Below are positions 50,427-58,728 of a DNA stretch of 64,000 nucleotides, piece by piece. A program made the position numbers and the translations under genes. Source of the DNA: Amycolatopsis pretoriensis (lineage in GTDB: Bacteria; Actinomycetota; Actinomycetes; Mycobacteriales; Pseudonocardiaceae); contig NZ_FNUJ01000005.1 of NCBI RefSeq assembly GCF_900107925.1, forward strand, positions 124,001-188,000, read 5' to 3'. The notes under the pieces were generated by a model. That model saw nothing but the letters and a program-made list of their open reading frames with translations. It made no database searches and had not been told where the DNA came from. How positions within the stretch are numbered: the stretch's first letter is position 1; every line of letters starts with the position of its first letter.

Positions 50427-51239
50427 TCAGGGCAACCAGGAAACGTGACCTTTGAGCAGCGAATATCCGACGAAAGAAACGAAGTCGAACAGCGTGTGCG
50501 CGGCGACGAGCGGCCACAGCCGGTTCGTCTTCTGCCACAGCCGCCCGAAGATCAGGCCCATGACGAAGTTCCCGACGAACCCGCCGAACCCCTGGTACAG
50601 GTGGTAGGACCCGCGCAGCACGGCGGCGCCGAACACGGCGGTGTTCTCCCGGACGCCGAGCTGCCGCAGCCGCGTCAGCAGGTACCCGATGACCAGGACC
50701 TCTTCGGCGAAGGCGTTGCCGAACGCCGAGAGCGTCAGCGTGATCGGCCGCCACCACGTGTCGCCCAAAGTGGACGGTTGCACCGCCAGGCTGAAGCCCA
50801 GGTGGTAGGAGAGGAAGTACAGCCCGAGCCCGGGGATCCCGATCACCGCGGCGAGGCCGAGCGTCAGCAGCGTGTCGCGGCCGGGCGACCGGCGGTCCAG
50901 CCCGACCTGGGCCATCTTGATGCCCGCGCGCCACAGGAAGTACAGCCCGAGCGCGCCCCACCCGACGAGCTGCGCCGCCGAGAGCAGCTGCTTCAGCAGG
51001 TCGATCAGGCTCGCCGCGGCCTGCGGCACGTTGAGCTGGACCTGCTGCTGGGCCAGCGGCACCGGCTGCAACAGTGAGTCCACAAGGGACAGCAGGCTGC
51101 GCACGCCGGACAGCCCGAGCGTGATGCCGAAGACGATCAGCAGCTCGACCTTGACCGCCCGGCGTTCGACCGGGTCTTCGATCGCGCCGGGGAACTCGGG
51201 GCGGGCCGGGGCCAGCCACGATCGCGCGGTGAACGTCAT
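50427..51239 (-). CDS. CPBP-family intramembrane protease
   Basis: A 270-residue membrane protein of the CPBP (Abi/CAAX) family with about seven helices. Motifs: AFAEEVLVIGYLLTRL (the catalytic E-E), GSYHLYQGFGGFVGN (first His) and VAAHTLFDFV (second His). They cut membrane-bound peptides or act in bacteriocin tolerance and protein processing. Starts at ATG 51239, divergent from the PPOX gene by 22 bases. Confidence 0.9.
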   Translation of the reverse strand: MTFTARSWLAPARPEFPGAIEDPVERRAVKVELLIVFGITLGLSGVRSLLSLVDSLLQPVPLAQQQVQLNVPQAAASLIDLLKQLLSAAQLVGWGALGLYFLWRAGIKMAQVGLDRRSPGRDTLLTLGLAAVIGIPGLGLYFLSYHLGFSLAVQPSTLGDTWWRPITLTLSAFGNAFAEEVLVIGYLLTRLRQLGVRENTAVFGAAVLRGSYHLYQGFGGFVGNFVMGLIFGRLWQKTNRLWPLVAAHTLFDFVSFVGYSLLKGHVSWLP

Positions 51240-51261
51240 GCCCGCACGCTACCGTCGGGAC

Positions 51262-51723
51262 ATGCCGAGGAGCATCGCCACCAACGAAACCGTCGACCGC
51301 GCCGCGCTGGTCGAGTTCCTGTCCACCCGCCATCGCGCGATCCTGCTGACCACGAAGGCCGACGGCGGCCCGCAGCTCTCGCCGGTCACGTGCGGAGTCG
51401 ACGCCGAGGGCAGGCTCGTCATCTCGACCTACCCGAAGCGCGCGAAGATCGTGAACATCAAGCGCAACCCGAAGGTCTCCGCCTGCATCCTCTCCGACGA
51501 GTGGAACGACCAGTGGGTCCAGCTCAACGGCACCGCCGAGGTGCTGGACATCCCGGATTCCGTCGAGCCGCTCGTGGACTACTTCCGCGCCATTTCCGGC
51601 GAACACCCGGACTGGGACGAATACCGCGAAGCCATGGTCAAGCAGGGCAAGAGCATCATCCGCGTGACGATCGAGAGCTGGGGTCCGCTCGCCAAGGGCG
51701 GTTTCCCCGCCGAGCTAGCCTGA
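51262..51723 (+). CDS. PPOX-class F420-dependent oxidoreductase
   Basis: A 153-residue split-barrel flavin/deazaflavin protein. The sequence RAILLTTKADGGPQLSPVTCGVDAEGRLVISTYPKRAKIVNIKRNP... shows the F420-binding Lys/Arg region (first shown part 20 residues only is characteristic: TTKADGGPQLSPVTCGV). Proteins of this class reduce F420-linked substrates or quinones. Its 3' end overlaps the convergent DUF2470 gene by 9 bases. Confidence 0.88.
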   Translation: MPRSIATNETVDRAALVEFLSTRHRAILLTTKADGGPQLSPVTCGVDAEGRLVISTYPKRAKIVNIKRNPKVSACILSDEWNDQWVQLNGTAEVLDIPDSVEPLVDYFRAISGEHPDWDEYREAMVKQGKSIIRVTIESWGPLAKGGFPAELA

Positions 51724-52512
51724 CGCGCCCCCGCGCAGGAACGGGCAGCCGACGAGCCGCCGCAGCTCCATCGCGAGCTGCGGCGGGCTGTCGACGGACT
51801 TCGAGAACGCCAGCCGGACGTCGTGGTCGCCCGCGTCGGACTCGACGCGCAGCCGCAGCCCGAACCGGTCGAGCCCGAGCGGACGGATCCGGCCGCCCCG
51901 CAGCTCCGCCGGCAGGTGCTTGGCCAGCTGCTCGACGACGTCGGAGTGGTCGCTTTCCAGGTGCCGCAGCCACTGGGCCTCGTAGTCGTGGAACGGGTCC
52001 GGCGGCGCCGCGCTGAACGTGTGCGGGCGCAGCGAATGCGTGCCTTCGGCGTCGGCGAGCACGAGCGACGCCGGGGTGAGCCGCAGCAGCGTGACGCCGT
52101 GGCCGACGTCGAGCAGGCGTTCGTCCGGCCGTGACTCGGCGATCGCCACCGCCCGCGCGCGGGCCGACACCGGCGAGAGCGGCCGCAGCCAGCCGGTGAT
52201 CCACAGCAGCCCGCGGATCGGTTCGCGCAGGGCGACCGGCGCCTGGTCGGCGAGCTCGACCATCACGGCCAGCTCGCCGCGCTGGGTCTGCTTCGCCGCG
52301 TTGACCATCGGGTGGTCGTCGGGCAGCAGCACGCTGACGCTGCCGCTGTGGTGCACGTGGTGCAGGACCGGGACGACGCGCTCGCCGTCGAGGCCGGCGC
52401 GTTCGCAGGTGGGCAGCAAGGACGCGGGACCGTTGCGGGTCGCGATCGTCTTGGCGCGCTCGGCGGGGTTCGGCGCCGGCGGGCGGCGGATGGATGTCGG
52501 GGCCTCGGTCAC
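51715..52512 (-). CDS. DUF2470 protein, iron-box controlled
   Basis: A 265-residue protein. The C-terminal part is DUF2470, also found in heme-utilisation (HugZ/HutZ-like) split-barrel proteins: CPFLRGGASG at the end and HDVRLAFSKSVDSPPQLAMELRRLVG. The N-terminal half lacks an obvious flavin/heme motif. GTG 52512 follows AGGAGGTGAG. An IdeR/DtxR-type box (52527-52545) is next to the RBS, so it should rise in iron shortage; a role in heme or siderophore iron release is inferred. Confidence 0.83.
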   Translation of the reverse strand: MTEAPTSIRRPPAPNPAERAKTIATRNGPASLLPTCERAGLDGERVVPVLHHVHHSGSVSVLLPDDHPMVNAAKQTQRGELAVMVELADQAPVALREPIRGLLWITGWLRPLSPVSARARAVAIAESRPDERLLDVGHGVTLLRLTPASLVLADAEGTHSLRPHTFSAAPPDPFHDYEAQWLRHLESDHSDVVEQLAKHLPAELRGGRIRPLGLDRFGLRLRVESDAGDHDVRLAFSKSVDSPPQLAMELRRLVGCPFLRGGASG

Positions 52513-52526
52513 GGCTCACCTCCTAC

Positions 52527-52545
52527 TTAGGTGAGCCTAACCTGA
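52527..52545. promoter_or_regulatory. Iron box upstream of the DUF2470 gene
   Basis: TTAGGTGAGCCTAACCTGA matches TWAGGTWAGSCTWACCTWA at about 17 of 19 positions, starting 15 bases from the DUF2470 start codon. This is the best single iron box in the window. The divergent gene at 52679 is 134 bases away and could share it. Confidence 0.8.
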
Positions 52546-52678
52546 ATCCTGTGGTCTGGATAGTCGCCCGTTCGCGGTTCGGGTCACGCGGTGCTCCGCT
52601 GAACGGCCCATCCGGTAACGCCGATGTGCGGAATTTCGAAAAGGCCGGTGACAACGCCGAAACGGTGGGGGCCCAGCC

Positions 52679-53710
52679 GTGCAGATCGTCCCGGTACCCG
52701 AACGCGTCCCCGCGTTCGAACTCGACCCCGCCATGCCGTCCGGCGCGCTGCCGATCTTCGGCGAGTACCTCGACCGAATCGGCCGCAGCGCCGGCGACCG
52801 GCGGCTGCTGACCTGGTTGTTCCTGGCCTTCGGGGTCGCCCAGTTCGTCACCGGCGCGGGGGTCGCCCTGCCGCTCGGCACGCTCGCGCTGGCCGGGTCG
52901 ATCGAGGTGTGGTGGTTCTGCCACGCGTACGCCAGGGTGCCGGAAACGCGGCTGAAGCGGGAAGCGTTCCGGCAGGTGGACATCGCCGCCGACGGGCTGG
53001 TCGCGGCCGGGCGGACGGTCGGGGTGCGCCTGCCGGACGGCCGGTGGCTGCGCGTCCGGCTCGACGAGGCGTACCGGTTGCTGGTCGCCGGGCACCGCCG
53101 GGTGTGGCTGCTGGGCCGGGGGCCGAAGGTGTTCGTCGGCTTCTCCGGCGTGGTGCGCGTCCGCCGGGCGCGGATCCACGACACGCCGCCGGCGGGTGCC
53201 GTGGCGATCGCCGCGCCGCCCTGGTCCGGTTCGCCGCGGCTGGATCCCGTGCTGAGCGCGCACCGCCGTCAGATCGCCCGAGAGCTGCGTGCGACGGCGG
53301 CGTTCCTGCTGGTCCTGGCCGGGTTCGCGCTGTGGGTCCGGCTCGACTTCCCGGCCGTCGGGTGGGCCGCCTGGCCGTTCGCGGCGGGCGCGCTGCTGAG
53401 TGCGGTGGCGGCTGTGGCGCGGTCGTTCGCCCACGGCCGTCCGCTCCCGGCCGAGCACTGGACCGAGCTGCGCGCGGTCCTGGACGGCCCGGTCCGGATG
53501 AGCCGCCGCGGCGGCGCGGCCCGGCTGAGCGGCCTGACGATGCTGGCCGACGGAACGGTGGTCGGCTTCCGCCTCCCGAAGGCGGACCCGTCGATGGCGG
53601 CGAACATCGCGGCGACCGGCCGGCTGTGGATCGCGGGCGTCCCGAAGCCGGGCGCGGCGAAGACGGGCGTGCCGGGCTACCCCGTGCTCGGCACGGTCTG
53701 GCTGGGCTGA
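52679..53710 (+). CDS. Membrane protein of unknown function
   Basis: A 343-residue protein with about two helices near the start (WLFLAFGVAQFVTGAGVALPL) and two in the second half (TAAFLLVLAGFALWVRLDF and WAAWPFAAGALLSAVAAVARSF), separated by a soluble domain (VGVRLPDGRWLRVRLDEAYRLLVAGH). No family recognised. Start GTG 52679. Its 3' end overlaps the convergent LysR gene by 34 bases. Confidence 0.65.
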   Translation: MQIVPVPERVPAFELDPAMPSGALPIFGEYLDRIGRSAGDRRLLTWLFLAFGVAQFVTGAGVALPLGTLALAGSIEVWWFCHAYARVPETRLKREAFRQVDIAADGLVAAGRTVGVRLPDGRWLRVRLDEAYRLLVAGHRRVWLLGRGPKVFVGFSGVVRVRRARIHDTPPAGAVAIAAPPWSGSPRLDPVLSAHRRQIARELRATAAFLLVLAGFALWVRLDFPAVGWAAWPFAAGALLSAVAAVARSFAHGRPLPAEHWTELRAVLDGPVRMSRRGGAARLSGLTMLADGTVVGFRLPKADPSMAANIAATGRLWIAGVPKPGAAKTGVPGYPVLGTVWLG

Positions 53711-54612
53711 GCCCAGCTCGGCCGCCAAGCGTCGGTGGCGCGCTCGTTGTCCGCGAAGTGACGCCGAAGCGCGGCCAGCCCGAGGTGCGCGTTGTCCCGG
53801 CGCCAGACCAGCGAGTGCGGGTACACCGGCGTCGGGTCCTCGATCGGCACGCGCCGCAGGTCGTGCCCGGGCGGCCACAACACGCGGCTCCCCGCCCCGA
53901 TCAGCGTCGCCACCTCCGTCGACTCCGCGATCGTGTCCAGCACGACCTCGGTGCCGAAGTTCGGTCCGGCGGCGTCGATCGACAGGCCGAACGCGGCCGC
54001 GAACTCGGCGTAGTAGGCGCCCCACTCGGTCCCGGGCACCACGCCGGGCAGCCAGAGCCGGTGCCCGGCCAGCTCGGCCGGGGTCACCGAAGACCTGGCC
54101 AGCGGGTGCGCGGGGCCGCACAGCAGCTCGATGGGCTCGTCGAACACCCACTGCGCGGCGAGGTCTTCGGGCAGCGCGACGACCGCGCGGAAGGAGGCGT
54201 CGACCGAGCCGTCCCGGACCGCGGTCGTGTCGAAGAGGGTGACGACTTCCAGCTCGATGTCCGGGTGGGCCTCGTGGAATTGGCGCAGCAGCGAGGCGGG
54301 ACGCAAGCGCCGGCCGATGACGTCGACCCGCAGCGGCCCGCCGCGCACCGACGCGAGCGCTCGCAGCTCGGCGCGGAGGAGTTCGCGGGCGTGCGGGAGG
54401 AAGGCGCGCCCGTCGCCGGTGAGCACGGCGCCCCGGGCGGTGCGGGTGAACAGCCGCGCGCCGAGCGACTTCTCCAACGCGGCGATGCGCTTCGAGACGG
54501 CTTGCTGGGTGACCGCGAGCTCGGCGGCGGCATCCTGGAACCGCCCGGCATCCGCGGCGGCGACGAAGGTGCGCACGGCATCGAGGTCCACAGCGGTCGA
54601 CTTTAGATTCAC
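53677..54612 (-). CDS. LysR-family regulator
   Basis: A 311-residue LysR protein. The winged HTH is at about residues 10-70 (DLDAVRTFVAAADAGRFQDAAAELAVTQQAVSKRIAALE), then an effector domain (LRVDVIGRRLRPASLL...). Start GTG 54612; GTG 54591 gives the shorter classic start. The 5' flank is a tandem repeat array, so its own promoter lies in it. Target could be the divergent MFS exporter. Confidence 0.85.
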   Translation of the reverse strand: MNLKSTAVDLDAVRTFVAAADAGRFQDAAAELAVTQQAVSKRIAALEKSLGARLFTRTARGAVLTGDGRAFLPHARELLRAELRALASVRGGPLRVDVIGRRLRPASLLRQFHEAHPDIELEVVTLFDTTAVRDGSVDASFRAVVALPEDLAAQWVFDEPIELLCGPAHPLARSSVTPAELAGHRLWLPGVVPGTEWGAYYAEFAAAFGLSIDAAGPNFGTEVVLDTIAESTEVATLIGAGSRVLWPPGHDLRRVPIEDPTPVYPHSLVWRRDNAHLGLAALRRHFADNERATDAWRPSWAQPSQTVPSTG

Positions 54613-54885
54613 AACGCGGTGTTGTGGCTCGCCGCCGGGTGGGTTGTGTGCCGGGCGTGGCGGTGGTTCGCGGCGCTGTCGGCTTACGGCTGCAACGCGG
54701 TGTGGCTCGCCGCCGCGCCGGTTGTGTGCCGGGCGGGGAGCACGCGGCAACGCGGTGTCGCTAGCTGCCGGTTGAGTTGTGTGCCGGGCGTGGCGGTGGT
54801 TCGCGGCGCTGTCGTCTTGCGGCGACAACGCGGTGTTGTGGCTCGCCGCCGTGCCGGTTGTTTGCTCTGCGCCGCCTCCCCCGCT
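54612..54885. repeat. Tandem imperfect repeats (four copies)
   Basis: Four units beginning CAACGCGGTGT at 54612, 54693, 54748 and 54826, with spacings of 81, 55 and 78 bases. Shared inner words are GGCTCGCCGCCG, GGTTGTGTGCCGGGCG and GGCGGTGGTTCGCGGCGCTGTCG. The long copies (A, C) carry an insert missing in B. It lies between lysR and the MFS gene; the repeat frames on both strands give low-complexity peptides, so I treat it as non-coding. Confidence 0.75.
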
Positions 54886-54900
54886 TTGATCTCCTCCGTG

Positions 54901-56112
54901 ATGCGCGGGCGGTCGCTGGGGCCGCGATTCCGGTGGCTCTGGTCGGCGTACGCGGTGAGCGCGTTCGGCACCTGGCTCGGCTTCGGGGCCTTCCCGATGC
55001 TGGCCATCCTCGTGCTCCACTCCGGCCCCGCCGCCGTCTCCGCGCTCGCCGCCGTCGGGCCCGCCGTCGGGGCGCTCGTGGCCGTTCCGCTCGGGCCGTG
55101 GGTCGACCGGCGGCGGAAGCGGCCGGTCATGGTCGCCATGGACCTCGTGCGGTTCGCCGCTCTGATCAGCGTGCCCACCCTCTACGCCTTGAGCGAGCTC
55201 ACCTTCGCTCAGCTGCTCGCCGTCTCGGTCGTCGTCGCCGCGGCCGACATCACCTTCACCTCGGCGAGCGGCGCCTTCCTCAAAGGGCTTGTGCCACCCG
55301 AAGACCTCCTGCTCGCCAACGGCCGCTTCGAATCGACGAACTGGACGGCCACCGCGCTCGGCCCGCCGCTCGGCGGGGCCGCGTTCGCGCTCTTCGGCCC
55401 GGTGACCTCCGTCGCCGCCAACGCCGTCAGCTTCCTGCTCTCCGCACTCGGCCTCCGGGCGATCGGGGGAGCCGAATCGCACCCGCGGCAGACCACTCGC
55501 CTGCGAGCGCGCGACCTGGCCGCCGGGTGGCGCACGATCCTCACCCACCCCGGGCTGCGGCCGCTGTACTTCAACGTCCTCCTCTTCAACGGCCTGATCA
55601 TGGGCACCGAGCCGCTGCTCGCCGTGCTGATGCTGAACCAGCTCGGGTTCACGCCGTGGCAGTACGGCCTCGCGTTCGCCGTGCCGTGCCTCGGCGGGCT
55701 CGCCGGCTCGCGGCTGACCCCGCGGCTCGTCCGGCGGTTCGGCCGGCACCCGGTCCTGCTGACGTCGGGTGCGATCCGCGCGTGCTGGCTGCTCGCCCTG
55801 GCCTTCATCCCGAGCGGGGCCGGCGGGCTCGCGTTCGTCATGCTCGTCGAACTCGGGCTGATCGTCTCCTGCAGCGTGTTCAACCCCGTCCTCGCGACCT
55901 ACCGGCTCGAGCAGCTCCCGGCGGACCGCGTCGCGAGCACGCTCTCGGCGTGGTCGGTCAGCACCAAGGCGTCGATCGCCACGCTGACCGCGCTCTGGGG
56001 CGTGGTCGCGAGCTTCACCGGTCCGCGCGTCGCGATCGGCGCCGCCGGCGTCCTGGTGCTGGTGACGCCGTTGCTGCTGCCGCGTCGCGACCGGACGGCC
56101 GTGGCCGTCTAA
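54901..56112 (+). CDS. MFS_3-type exporter
   Basis: A 403-residue 12-helix transporter of the MFS_3 (enterobactin-exporter/transmembrane-effector like) type. Motifs: FRWLWSAYAVSAFGTWLGFGA, VDRRRKRPVMVAMDL (motif A) and LLANGRFESTNWTATALGPPLGG. Probable exporter of a drug or siderophore. ATG 54901 start (GTG 54898 adjacent). Divergent from lysR across the repeat array; 3' end overlaps the next gene by 4 bases. Confidence 0.87.
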   Translation: MRGRSLGPRFRWLWSAYAVSAFGTWLGFGAFPMLAILVLHSGPAAVSALAAVGPAVGALVAVPLGPWVDRRRKRPVMVAMDLVRFAALISVPTLYALSELTFAQLLAVSVVVAAADITFTSASGAFLKGLVPPEDLLLANGRFESTNWTATALGPPLGGAAFALFGPVTSVAANAVSFLLSALGLRAIGGAESHPRQTTRLRARDLAAGWRTILTHPGLRPLYFNVLLFNGLIMGTEPLLAVLMLNQLGFTPWQYGLAFAVPCLGGLAGSRLTPRLVRRFGRHPVLLTSGAIRACWLLALAFIPSGAGGLAFVMLVELGLIVSCSVFNPVLATYRLEQLPADRVASTLSAWSVSTKASIATLTALWGVVASFTGPRVAIGAAGVLVLVTPLLLPRRDRTAVAV

Positions 56113-56846
56113 CCCAGCGGCTTCCGCGTCGCCTGCTCGGTCTCCAGCACGCCCTGCCGGATGCCTTCCAGCTGGTCGCTCAGCTCGCGCACGGCGCCGG
56201 TGTCCACGGCGACGTCCGTGGTCGCCGCCGTCAGTTCCGCGACCCGCGCCACGAGGCTGTCCAGTCCGAGAGCGCCCGACTGCAGCTGCGCCAGCAGCTT
56301 GTCGCGCGCGCCGGACAGCCGCGCGTGGACGTCCTGCTGGGCCTGGACCGCCGTCAACGCCTGCTCGAGGTCACCCCGGACCTCCTCGCGCGCGGAGGAA
56401 AGCGACTGCTCCAGCCGACGTCGTTCGCGCGTCACGGCGTCGAGGTCGACCCGCGAAAGGGCCTTCCCGGTCGCCGACGCGCGGCCGGCCAGCCGCCGCA
56501 GCGTTTCCAGGGTTTCCTGGACCACCGGCTCCATGTCCGCGACGCGGTCGGCGAGGGGACCGGAGTCGAGCGACGAGCTCAGCGACGTGAACCCGTCCGC
56601 CGCGCCCTCGGCCCGGCGCAGCCAGTTCTCCTCGTCGGAGCCCGGGGCGACGTCGAGCACCCGCGCTTCCCGCCGCTGCGGTGCCGGCTCCCGGCCCACC
56701 GAGGCCACGCCCGCGCGGGCGAGCAGCACCGCCACGCCGATCAGGACGGCGACGAGCACCGGCAGCTGGACGGCCCAGGCCACCCCGGCCGACGTGGCGG
56801 CCAGCAGCAGCCCCCACGGTTCGGCGAGCTCACGGGCGAACTTCAT
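56109..56846 (-). CDS. Membrane-anchored coiled-coil protein paired with the VWA gene
   Basis: A 245-residue protein with two close N-terminal helices (about residues 8-48, AEPWGLLLAATSAGVAWAVQ and LPVLVAVLIGVAVLLAR) and a long helical cytoplasmic domain with coiled-coil heptads (RRLEQSLSSAREEVRGDLEQA). It starts one base after the VWA gene stop, so they are one operon. No family named; similar helical partners accompany VWA proteins in tellurium-resistance-like loci. Confidence 0.7.
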   Translation of the reverse strand: MKFARELAEPWGLLLAATSAGVAWAVQLPVLVAVLIGVAVLLARAGVASVGREPAPQRREARVLDVAPGSDEENWLRRAEGAADGFTSLSSSLDSGPLADRVADMEPVVQETLETLRRLAGRASATGKALSRVDLDAVTRERRRLEQSLSSAREEVRGDLEQALTAVQAQQDVHARLSGARDKLLAQLQSGALGLDSLVARVAELTAATTDVAVDTGAVRELSDQLEGIRQGVLETEQATRKPLG

Positions 56847-56847
56847 G

Positions 56848-58656
56848 TCAGAAATTCGAGATCACGGAAGTGAACACCTGGTTGATCGAGTCCGGTTTGG
56901 ACGAATCGTACTCCGATCCTTCGGTCGCTTCCGCGATCTGCTTCAGCACGCCCTGGTCGGCGTCCGAGCCGTAGGCGATGGTGAACAGCCGGACGGTTTC
57001 CGCGTTGCCCTCGGGCCGCAGCTGCGGCAGCAGGTGGTCGAGGTCGACGCCGCCGGAGTCCTCGTTGCGGCCGTCGGTCAGCACCACGACCGCGTTGATC
57101 GCCGCCGGGTCGATGTGCGCCTTCAGGTACTCGTACGCGGCCTGCGACGAGTCGTAGAGCCCGGTGCCCGCCTGCGGCGTCAGCCCGCTCAGCCGCATCG
57201 CCAGCGTCTCCTTGCCGCTGGTGCCGAGCGCCTGCACCGGGACGAGCTCCTGGTAGTCCTTGTCGCCGTCGAGGTGGGTGGAGAACTGCCAGAGCCCGAC
57301 CTGGTCACGCGGCACGAACTGGCCGAGCGCGTCGATCGCAGCCTGCTTGGCCAGGTCGATCTTGCTCTTGCCGGTGCCCTTGACCTCGTCGCCCATCGAG
57401 CCCGAGACGTCCACGACCAGCAGCACGTTCGCCTTCTTGCGCAGCTCGGTCCACGACGCCAGCAGCTTCGACAGCACGGTCGGCGACGGCGGCCGGATGA
57501 AGTTGATCTTCGCGTCCGGCTGGACGCCGTTCTGGGTCGTCGCCTGCGGACCCGGCTTGCCCTCGAACGAGCGGAAGCCCAGCGCGGCGAACCGCTCCTG
57601 CGTGTCCGGGCCGCGCAGGTAGCCGAGGAAGTCGGCGGCGATCTGCTTGCGCGTCGGGTCGGCCCAGTTCAGCGTGACGAACGGGTGGTCGGAGTTGAGC
57701 GTGCCGTCCGCCGGGTAAATCCCCACGAGCGGCACCTTCGGGGGCGCGTGCTGGCCCGCCTTCGCCGGATCGGTCGTCGGGTTGCCCTGGTTGTAGCCGA
57801 TCAGGGAGTTCTCCTCGACGGTGACGGCCGAGATGTAGGACAGCGCCGCGCCGCGGTCGTCGGCCTTCTGCAGGTTGGTCAGGAAGGTCAGCGTGTTGTC
57901 GCCGTAGTGCACGATCGCCTGCTCGATGTTCGAAACGAACTGCCTGGCCTCGGGCTTTTCGAGCGCGGCGGCGGTGAGGTCGGACGACGTGCCGGTGGCC
58001 GCGTAGTACGCGCCGATGGTCGCGTTCAGGCCCGCGGTGGAGATGTTCGGGTTCGTCTTGCCCAGCCGGAACTTCCCCCACTCCGGGTGGCCGTACTTCG
58101 CCCAGCCCGCCGGGTCGGTCGCGAGCGTGGCGAGGTCCTTCCAGCCGATCGGCTTGGCCGGCCAGCCCAACGCCTCGGCCATCGGCTTCGGCATCGCGAC
58201 GGTCAGCGGCGAGTTCGCGATCGACTGCGGGTCGCCGTCCGGCACGATCGACCCCGTGTCGCCCTTCGCGTTGACGCGCAGCAGGTTGACCCAGCCACTC
58301 GCGGCCGGCGTCCAGACGTCCGGGCGCGGCCCGTCGGTGGCCTCGTTCCAGCCGTTCGCCAGCGCCTGCATCGCGATGCCGGACGATTTCGACTTCACCA
58401 TTACGTCGACGCAATGCCCGGCGACGGTCCGTCCGGAGTAGACCTTCGCGGCCTCTTGGACTATTCCGACCTTTTCCGGGGAAGACGCCACGTTCAGCGC
58501 GATGGCGTCCGAGCCCGTGCATTTCGGTGCGTCCGCGTCGTCGCTCGAGCCGCTGGTCCAGGCCCGGATCCCGATGATCAACCCGGCGGCGACCACGATC
58601 GCGGCCACGAACGGGAGGATTTTTCTCTTGCGCCGCGCTGGTTGGGAATTGATCAT
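56848..58656 (-). CDS. Substrate-binding/VWA-domain membrane protein
   Basis: A 602-residue protein: signal anchor (KILPFVAAIVVAAGLIIGIRA), a periplasmic-binding-protein type II-like domain (about 45-370, with SPLTVAMPKPMAEALGWP) and a C-terminal VWA domain (about 405-600) with an intact MIDAS DVSGSMGDE and VVVLTDGRNEDSGG. It likely senses or binds a ligand and a partner protein at the outer face of the membrane. GGGGAGGATT precedes ATG 58656. Confidence 0.85.
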   Translation of the reverse strand: MINSQPARRKRKILPFVAAIVVAAGLIIGIRAWTSGSSDDADAPKCTGSDAIALNVASSPEKVGIVQEAAKVYSGRTVAGHCVDVMVKSKSSGIAMQALANGWNEATDGPRPDVWTPAASGWVNLLRVNAKGDTGSIVPDGDPQSIANSPLTVAMPKPMAEALGWPAKPIGWKDLATLATDPAGWAKYGHPEWGKFRLGKTNPNISTAGLNATIGAYYAATGTSSDLTAAALEKPEARQFVSNIEQAIVHYGDNTLTFLTNLQKADDRGAALSYISAVTVEENSLIGYNQGNPTTDPAKAGQHAPPKVPLVGIYPADGTLNSDHPFVTLNWADPTRKQIAADFLGYLRGPDTQERFAALGFRSFEGKPGPQATTQNGVQPDAKINFIRPPSPTVLSKLLASWTELRKKANVLLVVDVSGSMGDEVKGTGKSKIDLAKQAAIDALGQFVPRDQVGLWQFSTHLDGDKDYQELVPVQALGTSGKETLAMRLSGLTPQAGTGLYDSSQAAYEYLKAHIDPAAINAVVVLTDGRNEDSGGVDLDHLLPQLRPEGNAETVRLFTIAYGSDADQGVLKQIAEATEGSEYDSSKPDSINQVFTSVISNF

Positions 58657-58728
58657 CGAATCCTCCCCGTTCCGCCACCCGGAAACACCATTATCGGGCA
58701 GCGGAACGAGAAGGGGACGGTATTTTGA

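Noticed and set aside
53677..55749. Extension of the LysR frame to 690 residues
   Set aside because: The extension crosses the tandem repeat and the MFS gene antisense; LysR proteins are about 300 residues.
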